From Hyphomicrobium sp. (GTDB lineage: Bacteria; Pseudomonadota; Alphaproteobacteria; Rhizobiales; Hyphomicrobiaceae): DNA of 64,000 nt. The stretch's first letter is position 1. Every line of letters starts with the position of its first letter. Below the pieces are notes generated by a model, which worked only from the letters and a program-made list of their open reading frames with translations, had not been told where the DNA came from and searched no databases. A program made the translations under genes and the position numbers. The DNA lies in contig NZ_WBUE01000020.1 in the NCBI RefSeq assembly GCF_009026145.1, positions 1-64,000 of the forward strand. Reading direction: 5' to 3'. Below are positions 28,994-39,549 of this stretch, piece by piece.

Positions 28994-30151
28994 TTAACCG
29001 ACGGCGGCGCGGGCTTCCGCGTAAGCCCACTCGAGCCAGGCGGTGAGCGCCTCGAGGTCGCTCCGCTCGACCGTCGCCCCGCACCACACGCGCAGGCCCG
29101 GAGGGGCGGTGCGGTAGGAGCCGATGTCGTAGGCAACCCCTTCCTCGGCGAGGCGCGCAACCATGTGCTCGGCGAGGCGGCGCTCCTCGGCGGGACCGCC
29201 GGGAACCCCGGTGAAGCGCATGCACACGGAGGTATTGGAGCGCGTCGCCGGCTCTATGGTGAGATTGGTGATCCAGGGCGTGCGCGCCATCCAGTCGAAG
29301 AGCACGGCAGCATTGTCGTCGGCGCGCCTGTGCAGCGCCGTCAGGCCGCCGATGCTCTCGGCCCACGCCAGGGTGTCGAGATAGTCCTCTACGCACAGCA
29401 TGGACGGGGTGTTGATCGTCTCGCCGGCGAAGATTGCCGCATTGAGCTTGCCGTCCTTCTTCATGCGGAAGATCTTGGGCATCGGCCACGGCGGGCTGTA
29501 GCTCTCGAGGCGCTGCACGGCGCGCGGGCTCAAGATCAGCATGCCGTGCGCGGCCTCGCCGCCGAGAATCTTCTGCCATGAGTAGGTGACGACGTCGGCT
29601 TTCGCCCAGTCGATCGCCTGCGCGAAGACGGCCGACGTGGCGTCGATGAGCGACAGCCCAGCGCGATCAGACGGGATCCAGTCGCCATTCGGCACGCGCA
29701 CACCGGATGTCGTGCCATTCCAGGTGAAGACGACGTCGTGGTTCCAGTTGACGGCCTTAAGATCCGGCAGCGCGCCATAATCGGCCTCGAGCACGCGCAC
29801 GTCTTGCAGACGCAGCTGCTTGACGATGTCGGTTACCCAGCCCTTGCCGAAGTCTTCCCAAGCCAGAACATCGACACCGCGTGCGCCGAGCAACGACCAC
29901 ATGGCCATCTCGAAGGCGCCGGTGTCGGATCCAGGCACGATGGCGACGCGATAATCGGCAGGAAGCCGGAGCAGCGCGCGCGTCTTGTCGATGGCAAGCT
30001 TGAGCCGCGCCTTGCCGGCGCCCGAGCGATGCGAGCGGCCGACCAGCGCCGCGCGCAGCGCGTCCGGCGTCCAGCCGGGGCGCTTGGCGCAGGGGCCGCT
30101 GGAGAAGTTGGGGCTTCCGGGGCGCTGTGTTGGCTTGTCGAGGCGAGTCAT
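28994..30151 (-). CDS. serC: Phosphoserine aminotransferase
   Basis: Converts 3-phosphohydroxypyruvate and glutamate to phosphoserine in serine synthesis; also used in pyridoxal synthesis. 385 residues of the alphaproteobacterial type (start: [13 protein letters not shown]). Pyridoxal phosphate Lys194 in [12 protein letters not shown], phosphate-binding [13 protein letters not shown], and [17 protein letters not shown]. The gene for the preceding enzyme, serA, does not follow it here. The DUF4139 gene starts 138 bases downstream. Confidence 0.95.
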   Translation of the reverse strand: MTRLDKPTQRPGSPNFSSGPCAKRPGWTPDALRAALVGRSHRSGAGKARLKLAIDKTRALLRLPADYRVAIVPGSDTGAFEMAMWSLLGARGVDVLAWEDFGKGWVTDIVKQLRLQDVRVLEADYGALPDLKAVNWNHDVVFTWNGTTSGVRVPNGDWIPSDRAGLSLIDATSAVFAQAIDWAKADVVTYSWQKILGGEAAHGMLILSPRAVQRLESYSPPWPMPKIFRMKKDGKLNAAIFAGETINTPSMLCVEDYLDTLAWAESIGGLTALHRRADDNAAVLFDWMARTPWITNLTIEPATRSNTSVCMRFTGVPGGPAEERRLAEHMVARLAEEGVAYDIGSYRTAPPGLRVWCGATVERSDLEALTAWLEWAYAEARAAVG

Positions 30152-30237
30152 GATGGCGGGGTCTAGAAGGCGGCGGCTGCCGCGTCAACCGACCATCGCA
30201 GCTCCGCCGACGCTTCTTTCGTCCAATGACGCGCCCG

Positions 30238-31050
30238 CTAGTTCACGTAGAAGCGGAAGCCGGCGCGGATCTGGTGCTCGTTGAGGCCGTCGAAGCCGAC
30301 GCTCGACGGAAAGCCGCCGATGCCCATGCTCACGTCGGTGCCACCGATGTACATGTAGCGGTAGTTCACGTCGATGGCGAAGAACGACGAGAAGTCATAC
30401 GACACGCCGGCCATGGCGGCGCCGGCGAACTTCACCTGCGTCGTCCGCGTGTCGGCGCTGTAGCTGCCCGTCGAGTCGGTCCAATCGGCGTTGCGCGTCA
30501 GCTGGTTGACCGCGAAGCCGACGCCGACGCCGACGTACGGCGTCCACGGCGTGCCGGTGCGGATGTCGTAATAGGCGTTGGCGAGCAGGATCGTCGATAT
30601 GAATTTCGTCTTGTCATCGATGAGCACCGCGTTGGCCTGCGGGCCGCTGCTGAAAGTTGCCGACATGATGGACTGGATATCGACGGTGAAGTCCGTGCGC
30701 AGGTGCGGGGCCCACACGTAGCCGACGCCGACGCCGCCCATGAACGAGGGCAGGAAGCTGTCGTACAGCCAGGCGTCCTGCAGCCCGACCGTGCCCAAAC
30801 CGTAGGGCGTGCCCGTCGTCGTCACCGAAGGATTGCCGCCGAAGCCGGCGGCGAAGTCGCCACGGAAGTACCAGTCGGCCTCCTCGACGGGAACGGGAAT
30901 AGGGGCCGGGACCGGCGTGCGCACACCGTATGGATTGATGCCGTTGGAATAGTAGGGATCGCCGTCGGCGAGCGCGGGCGACATGCTGGCGCCGATCAAG
31001 CTCGCGCCGAGGGTCAGGGCGAGCGAAAGTGTCGTGAGTGCACGGTTCAT
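30238..31050 (-). CDS. Outer-membrane beta-barrel protein
   Basis: 270 residues with a signal peptide (about 1-29, cleavage near ALA-DG). The mature protein has alternating amphipathic strands (WYFRGDFAAGFGG, FMGGVGVGYVWAPHLRTDFTVDI, PYVGVGVGFAVN, FAIDVNYRYMYIG) and ends in FRFYVN; a C-terminal aromatic strand is typical of assembly by the BAM complex. Fits the OmpA-like/RopB 8-strand barrel class (Omp25 family) of Hyphomicrobiales. The Pro-rich stretch PVPAPIPVPVEE at about 46-57 resembles a periplasmic linker. A paralogue lies next door at 31283. Confidence 0.85.
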   Translation of the reverse strand: MNRALTTLSLALTLGASLIGASMSPALADGDPYYSNGINPYGVRTPVPAPIPVPVEEADWYFRGDFAAGFGGNPSVTTTGTPYGLGTVGLQDAWLYDSFLPSFMGGVGVGYVWAPHLRTDFTVDIQSIMSATFSSGPQANAVLIDDKTKFISTILLANAYYDIRTGTPWTPYVGVGVGFAVNQLTRNADWTDSTGSYSADTRTTQVKFAGAAMAGVSYDFSSFFAIDVNYRYMYIGGTDVSMGIGGFPSSVGFDGLNEHQIRAGFRFYVN

Positions 31051-31282
31051 CTGCGTCGATCCTCGCTTGACGGCTGGCAGGCCTTAAGCCTCGCCCGACG
31101 TCCTAACTCTGCTCTTGAAGGCTTGAGCCGCCCGACGGGGCGGTCGCCTCACGCGTTAAGCAAACTAGGAAATCGAACTTCGACTGCAGGCGGCCGCGAT
31201 CGACGCCGGGCCGTGAACGCCGGGCCCTTGAAGCGAGCCCGGCGCGGCTTTCATGCAAGGCGCCAAAGCGGCGCCGGCCGGC

Positions 31283-32119
31283 TTACTTCACCGGCTGATA
31301 GACGACGGCCTCGCGCTGCAGCTTGTAGCGAACGCCCAAGAGCAGGTCGTTGGAGGTGATGTCCTTGATCTGGTGTCCAGCGTACGAGTACTGCCCCAGA
31401 TAGGTGGTCACCGGGCCGCTCTCCGCCGTTCCGAGATCGGCGTAGCGATAGGCCAGGTCGACGACCATCTGCGGGGTCACGTCGTAGCTGACGCCGGCGT
31501 GAATGGCCCAGGCGAAGTTGGTGCTGGTGCTGTTAGCACCGAAAGCAACGCCGTGGTTCGGCACGTTGATGTCCTTCAGACCCTCGACCGTCAGACTGGC
31601 GAAGCCAATGCCGGCGCCGATGTAGGGCGTGAACCCGCACCAGTTACCCATGTCGATGTAGGCGTTGACGAGGCCCAGCCAACTCTTGATGTCGGCCGTG
31701 TACTCGTTGGTTGCGGCGCCTGTGCCGCTGGATGCGAATGGATCGCGATAGCTGTCGGCGCCGAAGAAAGCCGCATCGCCGCGGTATTCGCCGGTGAGAT
31801 CAAAGCGCAGCCAGTGCCGCGCCTGCCAGCCGATACCGAGTCCGTAAAGGACGCTCGTCTTCATGTCGTGATTGTAGATCTGAAAGGTCGAATTCTCGGC
31901 GTAGCCCTCGTTGAACATACTGCCGACTTCAGAATTCGCCTGGCCGACGTAGCCCTTGAAGTAGATGCCGCGATCGCTCGGCGGCGGCGGAGGGACGTCG
32001 TAGCCGCCCTTGAGGCCGCCGTCGTAGATGTCGGCCGCCATGGCGGGAGCGCACAAGGCGAGCACGATAGCCGACCCGAGCGCGGCGCCTAGCGAATAGG
32101 AACTGCGATTGGTATTCAT
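31283..32119 (-). CDS. Outer-membrane beta-barrel protein (second)
   Basis: 278 residues with a signal peptide (cleavage near AMA-AD). It opens DIYDGGLKGGYDVPPPPPSDRGIYFKG, a common start of RopB/Omp25-type barrels, and has the strand pairs RHWLRFDLTGEYRG, FTPYIGAGIGFAS, FAWAIHAGVSYDVTPQMVVDLAYRY and LLLGVRYKL. Paralogous in layout to the gene at 30238, though well diverged. The two are in the same direction with a 232-base gap holding an imperfect G+C-rich hairpin (31217-31243). Such proteins are abundant structural or adhesion porin-like proteins. Confidence 0.85.
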   Translation of the reverse strand: MNTNRSSYSLGAALGSAIVLALCAPAMAADIYDGGLKGGYDVPPPPPSDRGIYFKGYVGQANSEVGSMFNEGYAENSTFQIYNHDMKTSVLYGLGIGWQARHWLRFDLTGEYRGDAAFFGADSYRDPFASSGTGAATNEYTADIKSWLGLVNAYIDMGNWCGFTPYIGAGIGFASLTVEGLKDINVPNHGVAFGANSTSTNFAWAIHAGVSYDVTPQMVVDLAYRYADLGTAESGPVTTYLGQYSYAGHQIKDITSNDLLLGVRYKLQREAVVYQPVK

Positions 32120-32399
32120 GGTACTTCCCCTTCGAATTCGTCATGCCGCCGCAGCGGCGCTCGTGTGGCGAACGCGAAACGTGCTCAGTCGACGACTATG
32201 GGGAAGAAGACTTAAGGGACACTTAATCGGCGTCTCGGAATGAAACGCTCGCGCGGGGCGCGATCCGTTAACGGCTCGTTAAGCGGCGGGAAGTCCCGAG
32301 AGGGCGGGGGAAAGCACAGTTGACGGCGTTCGACACGCGTGGACAGCCGGCGGCAGCACCTATACGCTGAAAGGCATTGCAAACCGGGGATTGAAGCCC

Positions 32400-32561
32400 A
32401 TGGATACAAGAACAATCGTCATTGTCTTGGCCGTTCTGATCGCGATCGTCGGATTGGCGATGTACGCCATGCAGGGCACCACGCCAATGGCGCCCGAGGC
32501 CACAACGCCACCCGCAACAACGGCACCCGAGACGCCCGCAACGCCGCCGCCGACGCCGTAA
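32400..32561 (+). CDS. Tiny membrane protein with Pro/Thr tail (53 aa)
   Basis: One hydrophobic helix (TIVIVLAVLIAIVGLAMYAM, residues 5-24) is followed by a Pro/Thr/Ala-rich tail (TPMAPEATTPPATTAPETPA). The tail is as expected for a periplasmic linker. The codons keep a G+C-rich third position, supporting coding. No clear Shine-Dalgarno is visible. Divergent from the second outer-membrane protein gene. No family is recognised. Confidence 0.5.
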   Translation: MDTRTIVIVLAVLIAIVGLAMYAMQGTTPMAPEATTPPATTAPETPATPPPTP

Positions 32562-32626
32562 TCACGGTTTGCGGCCAAAGCCGCGGCAACGGTCTGGATT
32601 GGCGCAATAAAACGGCGCTGAGCCGC

Positions 32627-33979
32627 TCAGGCCGCGGCTGCGGCACGCACCGCCTCGACGATGTCGCCGACCACCGTGTTGACGAGCCGCTCGTCGTCGC
32701 CCTCGGCCATGACGCGGATGACTGGTTCTGTGCCCGACGGACGGATGACCAGCCGCCCGTACTCGCCGAGCTTGGCCTTGCCCGCATCGATGGCCTTGAC
32801 GACGCGCGTGTCCTCCAGCGGGCTGCCGCTCTGATAGCGCACGTTCTTGAGGATCTGCGGCAGCGGCTCGAAACGGTTGGTCACCTCGCTCACCGTCGAG
32901 CCGGTCGAGACGACGACGGCCAGGAGCTGTAGCGCCGTGACGAGCCCATCGCCGGTGGTCACGTAGTCGGACAGCACGATATGCCCGGACTGCTCGCCGC
33001 CGACGTTGTAGCCGTGCTTGCGCATATGATCGACCACGTAGCGGTCGCCGACGGGCGTGCGCACCATCTCCAGCCCGATGCTCTTCAAGTAGCGCTCCAG
33101 CCCGAGGTTGCTCATCACCGTGGCGACGACGCCGCCGGCGGTCAGCTTGCCGGAGCGGTGCCAGGTGTCGGCGATCACCGCCATTAGCTGGTCGCCGTCG
33201 ACGATGTTGCCCTTCTCGTTGACGATGACCACGCGATCGGCGTCGCCGTCGAGGGCGATGCCGACGTCGGCGCGCACCTCGCGCACCTTGTTGATCAGCG
33301 CCTCCGGCGCCGTCGAGCCGCACTTGTCGTTGATGTTGCGGCCGTTGGGCTCGACGCCGATCTTGATCACCTCGGCACCCAGCTCCCACAGGGCCTCGGG
33401 CGCCACCTTGTAGCCGGCGCCGTTGGCGCAATCGATGACGATGCGCAGCCCGTCGAGGCGCAGGTTCTTCGGCAGCGTGCGCTTGGCGAACTCGATGTAG
33501 CGCTCCTGCGCGCTCTCGACACGCGTGGCGCGGCCGATGGCCTCGGCGGGGGCCAAGAGCTCGGCGGTATCGGCATCGATCAATTCCTCGATGCGCCGCT
33601 CGGTATCGTCGGAGAGCTTGTAGCCGTCGGGATCGAACAGCTTGATGCCGTTGTCGTCGAACGGATTATGCGAGGCAGAGATCATCACGCCGAGATCGGC
33701 GCGCAGCGAGCGCGTGAGCATGGCGACGGCCGGGGTCGGCATCGGCCCGAGCAGGAACACGTCCATGCCGACGGCGGTGAAGCCCGACATCAGCGCCGCC
33801 TCCAGCATGTAGCCGGACAGGCGCGTATCCTTGCCGATGACGACGCGGTGACGGTAGTTGGTCTGCGTTTGGAAGATCTTGCCGGCGGCCATCCCGACCT
33901 TGAGCGCGACCTCCGAGGTCATCGGCGACTTGTTGGCAAGACCGCGAATACCGTCCGTGCCGAAATAGCGGCGCGACAT
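32627..33979 (-). CDS. glmM: Phosphoglucosamine mutase
   Basis: Converts glucosamine-6-phosphate to glucosamine-1-phosphate for UDP-GlcNAc, lipid A and peptidoglycan. 450 residues from the ATG at 33979, giving the usual start [13 protein letters not shown]. Catalytic Ser in [14 protein letters not shown] (phosphorylated), metal loop LDGDADRV, sugar loop GGEQSGHI, phosphate loop [15 protein letters not shown]. Last of the cluster ftsH-folP-glmM, 206 bases after folP. Confidence 0.97.
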   Translation of the reverse strand: MSRRYFGTDGIRGLANKSPMTSEVALKVGMAAGKIFQTQTNYRHRVVIGKDTRLSGYMLEAALMSGFTAVGMDVFLLGPMPTPAVAMLTRSLRADLGVMISASHNPFDDNGIKLFDPDGYKLSDDTERRIEELIDADTAELLAPAEAIGRATRVESAQERYIEFAKRTLPKNLRLDGLRIVIDCANGAGYKVAPEALWELGAEVIKIGVEPNGRNINDKCGSTAPEALINKVREVRADVGIALDGDADRVVIVNEKGNIVDGDQLMAVIADTWHRSGKLTAGGVVATVMSNLGLERYLKSIGLEMVRTPVGDRYVVDHMRKHGYNVGGEQSGHIVLSDYVTTGDGLVTALQLLAVVVSTGSTVSEVTNRFEPLPQILKNVRYQSGSPLEDTRVVKAIDAGKAKLGEYGRLVIRPSGTEPVIRVMAEGDDERLVNTVVGDIVEAVRAAAAA

Positions 33980-34185
33980 GGGGATCCCCTTGGCTCTGTT
34001 CAGTGGCTTCTGCCTACCATTTCGCGACTTCGATTGCATAAGCTACCCCGACGGCTCCCCGCTTGCGAGCACGGTAAGCACCCGGCGCGAACGTTTTGCG
34101 GCGCCCGGGGCGCAAACCCTTCAAATCCTGTTGGCGCAGGTTACACACCGCACCCTTAAAAAGCCGAAACCACCCTGGCGGGGCG

Positions 34186-35271
34186 TCAGGCGAGCGCCCG
34201 GTCGCTGCCGGTCAGCGCCGCGCGCCAGACATTGAGCGCCTGGCGGGTGGCGGCGACGTCGTGCACGCGCACGATCTGCACCCCCTGGGCGGCCCCCGCC
34301 AGCGCCGCGGCGATGGAGCCCGGCACGCGGTCGCGCGGGTTGGGGACGTCCGAGATGTGGTCGATGAGCTTCTTGCGCGAGGCGCCGAGGAGCACCGGCG
34401 CCCCGAGCGCGTGGTAGAGCGACAGCGCCGCCATGACGGCGACGTTGTGATGCAGGTGCTTGCCGAAACCGATGCCGGGGTCGACGACGATCTTGGCCCG
34501 CGGAATGCCGGCTGCCTCGCAGGCGGCGATGCGCGCTTCGAGGTAGTCGAACACATCGAGCACGACATCGGAATATTGCGGATTGTCGTTCATCGTGCGC
34601 GGATCGCCTTGCGCATGCATGAGAATGACAGGGAGCCCCGTCTCGGCGGCGGCACGCATGGCGTCCGCATCGTGGGTGAGCGCCGAGACGTCGTTGAGGA
34701 TGTCGGCACCGGCGGCCGCGGCACGGCGCATCACCTCGGCTTTGCGCGTGTCGATGGAGATCAGGGCATCGGTGCGCGCACGCAGGCCCTCGATGACCGG
34801 CATGACGCGCTTCAGCTCCTCATCGAGAGGAACGCAGTCGGCGCCGGGGCGGGTCGATTCCCCGCCGATGTCGAGGATATCGGCGCCCTCCTCGGCGAGC
34901 TGCAGCCCGTGGGCGATGCCGGCCTCGACCGAGGCGTGCACCCCGCCATCGGAGAAGCTGTCGGGCGTGACGTTGATAATGCCCATAATGCGCGGGCGGT
35001 CGAGAGCTAGCCCCGCGAGGCGCGGGCGGGGGCTGGTGATGGCTTCGAGATCCTTAGCCGCGTCGAGTGTGCCGCGGCCCCAGTCGCGCTCCACCGCGTC
35101 ACCGAGGGGTACGATACGCCGCCTGACGCGCGTCCCGTCGCGCTCGGCGATCTCCACGGTGGTGAAGCGCAGCGGCTGGCCGGCGAGCGGCAGCCCGCTA
35201 AAGGCGTCCTCGTCCGCCTCGATGGGCGCTGGAAAGAGCCCGATGGGCCGCAGGTAGGTCGTGCGCTGCAT
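34186..35271 (-). CDS. folP: Dihydropteroate synthase
   Basis: Joins p-aminobenzoate to dihydropterin pyrophosphate in folate synthesis; the sulfonamide target. 361 residues, about 80 longer than E. coli FolP because of an N-terminal extension (1-92) of unknown role, ending at RPRIMGIINVTPDSFSDGG. Other motifs are DIGGESTRPGAD and FGKHLHHNVAVM, and ISIDTRKAEVM. The start lies 12 bases after the stop of the upstream ADP-ribosyltransferase-like gene, so folP is in the same transcript. Confidence 0.95.
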   Translation of the reverse strand: MQRTTYLRPIGLFPAPIEADEDAFSGLPLAGQPLRFTTVEIAERDGTRVRRRIVPLGDAVERDWGRGTLDAAKDLEAITSPRPRLAGLALDRPRIMGIINVTPDSFSDGGVHASVEAGIAHGLQLAEEGADILDIGGESTRPGADCVPLDEELKRVMPVIEGLRARTDALISIDTRKAEVMRRAAAAGADILNDVSALTHDADAMRAAAETGLPVILMHAQGDPRTMNDNPQYSDVVLDVFDYLEARIAACEAAGIPRAKIVVDPGIGFGKHLHHNVAVMAALSLYHALGAPVLLGASRKKLIDHISDVPNPRDRVPGSIAAALAGAAQGVQIVRVHDVAATRQALNVWRAALTGSDRALA

Positions 35272-35283
35272 GGCTGCGGACCG

Positions 35284-35868
35284 CTATTGCACGACGTCCG
35301 AGTCACGTACTCGGAACACGCCTTTGATCACGTCCGGATTGCATACACAGATCTGAATGTGCGTCTTCTCGTAGAAGCCAGCGCCTTCGTAAATGGGTGA
35401 TCCTTCAAGGAAGATACCCGATACCGTATCGATCGCCGGCTCTCCCGCCGACTTGCGGATCTCATGCACTGTCTGAATTACGGCTCGATCAAGCCTACGC
35501 ATCAGCAAGTCATTGCCGCCGGCATTTTTCGGCAATGGCAGCCCGGCACGACCGTAAGTCGAGTCCAGAGATCTATAAGCCCTTCTCGTATGCTCTATAC
35601 CCGCCTCGGTTGCGAGATCGAGACAAAGTCCCAGCTCGACGACAGCCCCGACAACGGCCGCCGTCCAGTCGGCTTTCTGGCGCGCCTTCTTCTCTGCGGC
35701 GAAAGCTAGGGCTCGGCGCGGATTAGCTTGCCAAAAATAGATTCCAGGGCCGAGCCAATCATAGTCGTTGTCGCTAGCTACAAACGGCTCTCCCGCAAGC
35801 ACAAGCTCTGCCGCCTCAAGCGAGCAACCGTGGTAGCCGAGAATGAATGAGGTCGACAGGCGATGCAC
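35284..35868 (-). CDS. Possible ADP-ribosyltransferase-like protein (PARP-type H-Y motif)
   Basis: 194 residues, GTG start one base after the stop of the upstream 65-aa gene (TGA-c-GTG), implying coupled translation. Motif pattern: GYHGCS (His13), then DYDWLGPGIYFWQANPRRAL (Tyr44 in GIYFW), then FYEKTHIQICVCNP (Glu167 and Gln172 as third-position candidates). This is the order of the H-Y-[EQ] signature of PARP-like ADP-ribosyltransferases; I recall an uncharacterised family with YHG...NDYDWLGxGIYFW. The G+C content is lower than in neighbouring genes (about 55-57% in sampled lines against about 65%). Activity and target are unknown. Alternative: an inactive relative with another role. Confidence 0.7.
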   Translation of the reverse strand: MHRLSTSFILGYHGCSLEAAELVLAGEPFVASDNDYDWLGPGIYFWQANPRRALAFAAEKKARQKADWTAAVVGAVVELGLCLDLATEAGIEHTRRAYRSLDSTYGRAGLPLPKNAGGNDLLMRRLDRAVIQTVHEIRKSAGEPAIDTVSGIFLEGSPIYEGAGFYEKTHIQICVCNPDVIKGVFRVRDSDVVQ

Positions 35869-35869
35869 G

Positions 35870-36067
35870 TCAGCGATAGTTCTTTGTTGGCTTGCCCCGG
35901 CTGTCGATAAAGCCCAGCTCCTTAAGCTTTCTGCGCGCCGTATCCTCAGATGCAGTATTCGCCGCTACCCAAGCGTCCGCAGCCACCTTGAACCGGGCCG
36001 TGTCCTCAGCATCAATGATGCGCGAGCCAGTGTCCGCCACACGGCTCTCGCGCTTCTTCTTTGTCAT
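35870..36067 (-). CDS. Small basic protein, possible partner (antitoxin-like) of the ADP-ribosyltransferase-like protein
   Basis: 65 residues. A basic, probably disordered N-terminus (TKKKRESRVAD) is followed by helices (ARFKVAADAWVAANTASEDT) and the tail RRKLKELGFIDSRGKPTKNY. It starts 9 bases after the ftsH stop; its ribosome site (GAGGTG) overlaps that TGA. It is followed directly by the ADP-ribosyltransferase-like gene. Size and position are like an antitoxin, but no known antitoxin fold is recognised. Similar tails (LxxLGxxTxxGKLTxxY) occur in other small rhizobial proteins of unknown function. Confidence 0.65.
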   Translation of the reverse strand: MTKKKRESRVADTGSRIIDAEDTARFKVAADAWVAANTASEDTARRKLKELGFIDSRGKPTKNYR

Positions 36068-36076
36068 CCGTGCACC

Positions 36077-38005
<1,929 letters not shown>

Positions 38006-38204
38006 TTCGTTCCCTGTGGAGCGCGACAACGGCTCGCGCCGACCCTATCCCCGGATCCGCCCGGGCGCCGCTCTAAGCTCGCCGTTAACATAGGAGTGAG
38101 CCTACACAATGCCAAGTTACACGGCCTTCGCTCCCCAGGAGCTTAACGGCGGATCACATTGTCGGCGACCGCCGCGCCGTCGCAGCGCCAGCGTTTTCAC
38201 GGGC

Positions 38205-39503
38205 TTAGCCAAGGAATTCGGCCGAATAGAGCCGCCGTTGGGCTTCCCAGTCGGCTGGCGCCCCCGGCAAGCCGGCAAGCCGCGGAACGACGATTAGCTC
38301 TTCCTGATGCCAAAAGGCCGGTAGCGTGGCGGCGGCGCCGGCCGGCAGATCGCGCAGGGTATCGAAGTCCTGGCGCAGCCGCGCAAAGGCCTGCGCACCG
38401 AGCGCCCGCACCTCGATGGGACCAGGACTGTCGGGCGCCGCGCCGACGCGAAACCTGCGGTCCCACACGCCAGAGGCTCCGGGCGGCAGGGTGAGCGTCG
38501 GCAGGGCCTCGCGGCCGGCCTCGCGCCACACGCGGATGTCGTCGCCATGGGACATGACGATGGCGCCGGCAAGCGTGGCGCCTTCGAAGCCGGCCTGCGC
38601 CACGCGCTCAACGAGCGCCTCTAGCTGGGCCAAGCGCAGCGGCTCGGACTGTCCGCCGTAAGATGCGATGAGCCGCGCGAGCAGACGCAGGCGCAGCTCC
38701 TCCGGTGCCGCCAGCCAGGCGGCACGGTCGAAGCTGGCAAAGGCGCCGCCGTGCAAGTCGAGGCGCGCTTTCCGCTGCAGATCGCCGAGCGCTGCCTCGA
38801 GCGCCGCGCGTACCCGCGCCAGGCGTCGCGCGCTGAGCGCGATCTTGTCGTTGCTGAGCCCTAGACCGGCAAGCAGGGCCCTCGCCTTGCGCAGGCGCAC
38901 GCGCTCGAAGCGCTCCGCATCGTTGCTTGGATCCTCGATCCAGGTAGCGTTTGCAGCTCGTAGCGTTGCGCGCAGGCGTGCCCCCGAGACAGCGAGCAGC
39001 GGACGCAGCAGCTTCATTTGCCGATCATCGCCGAGCGGGCGCGAGGTCGCCATAGCCGCGAGGCCATCGAGGCCGCTCCCACGCGCCAAGCGCATGAGCA
39101 GGGTTTCCGCCTGATCGTCCTCGGTGTGGGCGGTAACAACCCCCACCATGCCATGGGAGCGGAAGCCGGCGGCCAGCTCGGCGAGCAGCCGGTAGCGGGC
39201 TTCGCGCGCCGCATCCTGGAGGCCGGTGGCCGGCTTGTCACCCGACCACGCCAGCAATGCCGTGTCGAAGCCGAGCGCCTGCGCCTGTCCGATGACCCAC
39301 TCGGCCTCGGCGCGCGAGCCGGCGCGCAATCCGTGGTCGACGGTAGCGACAACGACTTGCATCGGCGGCCGCGCGCGCAGCCGCAGCCAGCGCCGCACAA
39401 GATGCATCATGGCGACGCTGTCGGCGCCGCCCGACACGGCGAGGATCAAGACAGCAAATGCACTGAGCGGGGCAAAGAACGCATCAAGCTCGTCATTCCG
39501 CAC
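38205..39503 (-). CDS. tilS: tRNA(Ile)-lysidine synthetase
   Basis: Modifies C34 of the CAU-anticodon tRNA-Ile to lysidine so that it reads AUA. 432 residues from the GTG at 39503; the frame is open to 39668 but overlaps cpoB. ATP-binding PP-loop SGGADSVAMM near residue 20, then VDHGLRAGSRAEAEWV, GVVTAHTEDDQAETLLMRLARG and LLRPLL. The C-terminal part is a typical divergent TilS C-domain. It lies 46 bases after cpoB and about 200 bases before ftsH, the conserved order. Confidence 0.93.
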   Translation of the reverse strand: MRNDELDAFFAPLSAFAVLILAVSGGADSVAMMHLVRRWLRLRARPPMQVVVATVDHGLRAGSRAEAEWVIGQAQALGFDTALLAWSGDKPATGLQDAAREARYRLLAELAAGFRSHGMVGVVTAHTEDDQAETLLMRLARGSGLDGLAAMATSRPLGDDRQMKLLRPLLAVSGARLRATLRAANATWIEDPSNDAERFERVRLRKARALLAGLGLSNDKIALSARRLARVRAALEAALGDLQRKARLDLHGGAFASFDRAAWLAAPEELRLRLLARLIASYGGQSEPLRLAQLEALVERVAQAGFEGATLAGAIVMSHGDDIRVWREAGREALPTLTLPPGASGVWDRRFRVGAAPDSPGPIEVRALGAQAFARLRQDFDTLRDLPAGAAATLPAFWHQEELIVVPRLAGLPGAPADWEAQRRLYSAEFLG

Positions 39504-39549
39504 CGGATCGGCGTCGGAAGGAGGGCTACAAGGCAGCGCTGCGCCTTGA

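Noticed and set aside
31217..31250. GC-rich hairpin followed by CGGCTTT as a terminator
   Set aside because: The T-rich side faces away from the two outer-membrane protein genes, which are read in the opposite direction; at best a weak structure.
34105..34150. Sequence resembling a tRNA T-arm (CTTCAAATCCTG)
   Set aside because: No acceptor stem, D-arm or anticodon arm can be built around it.
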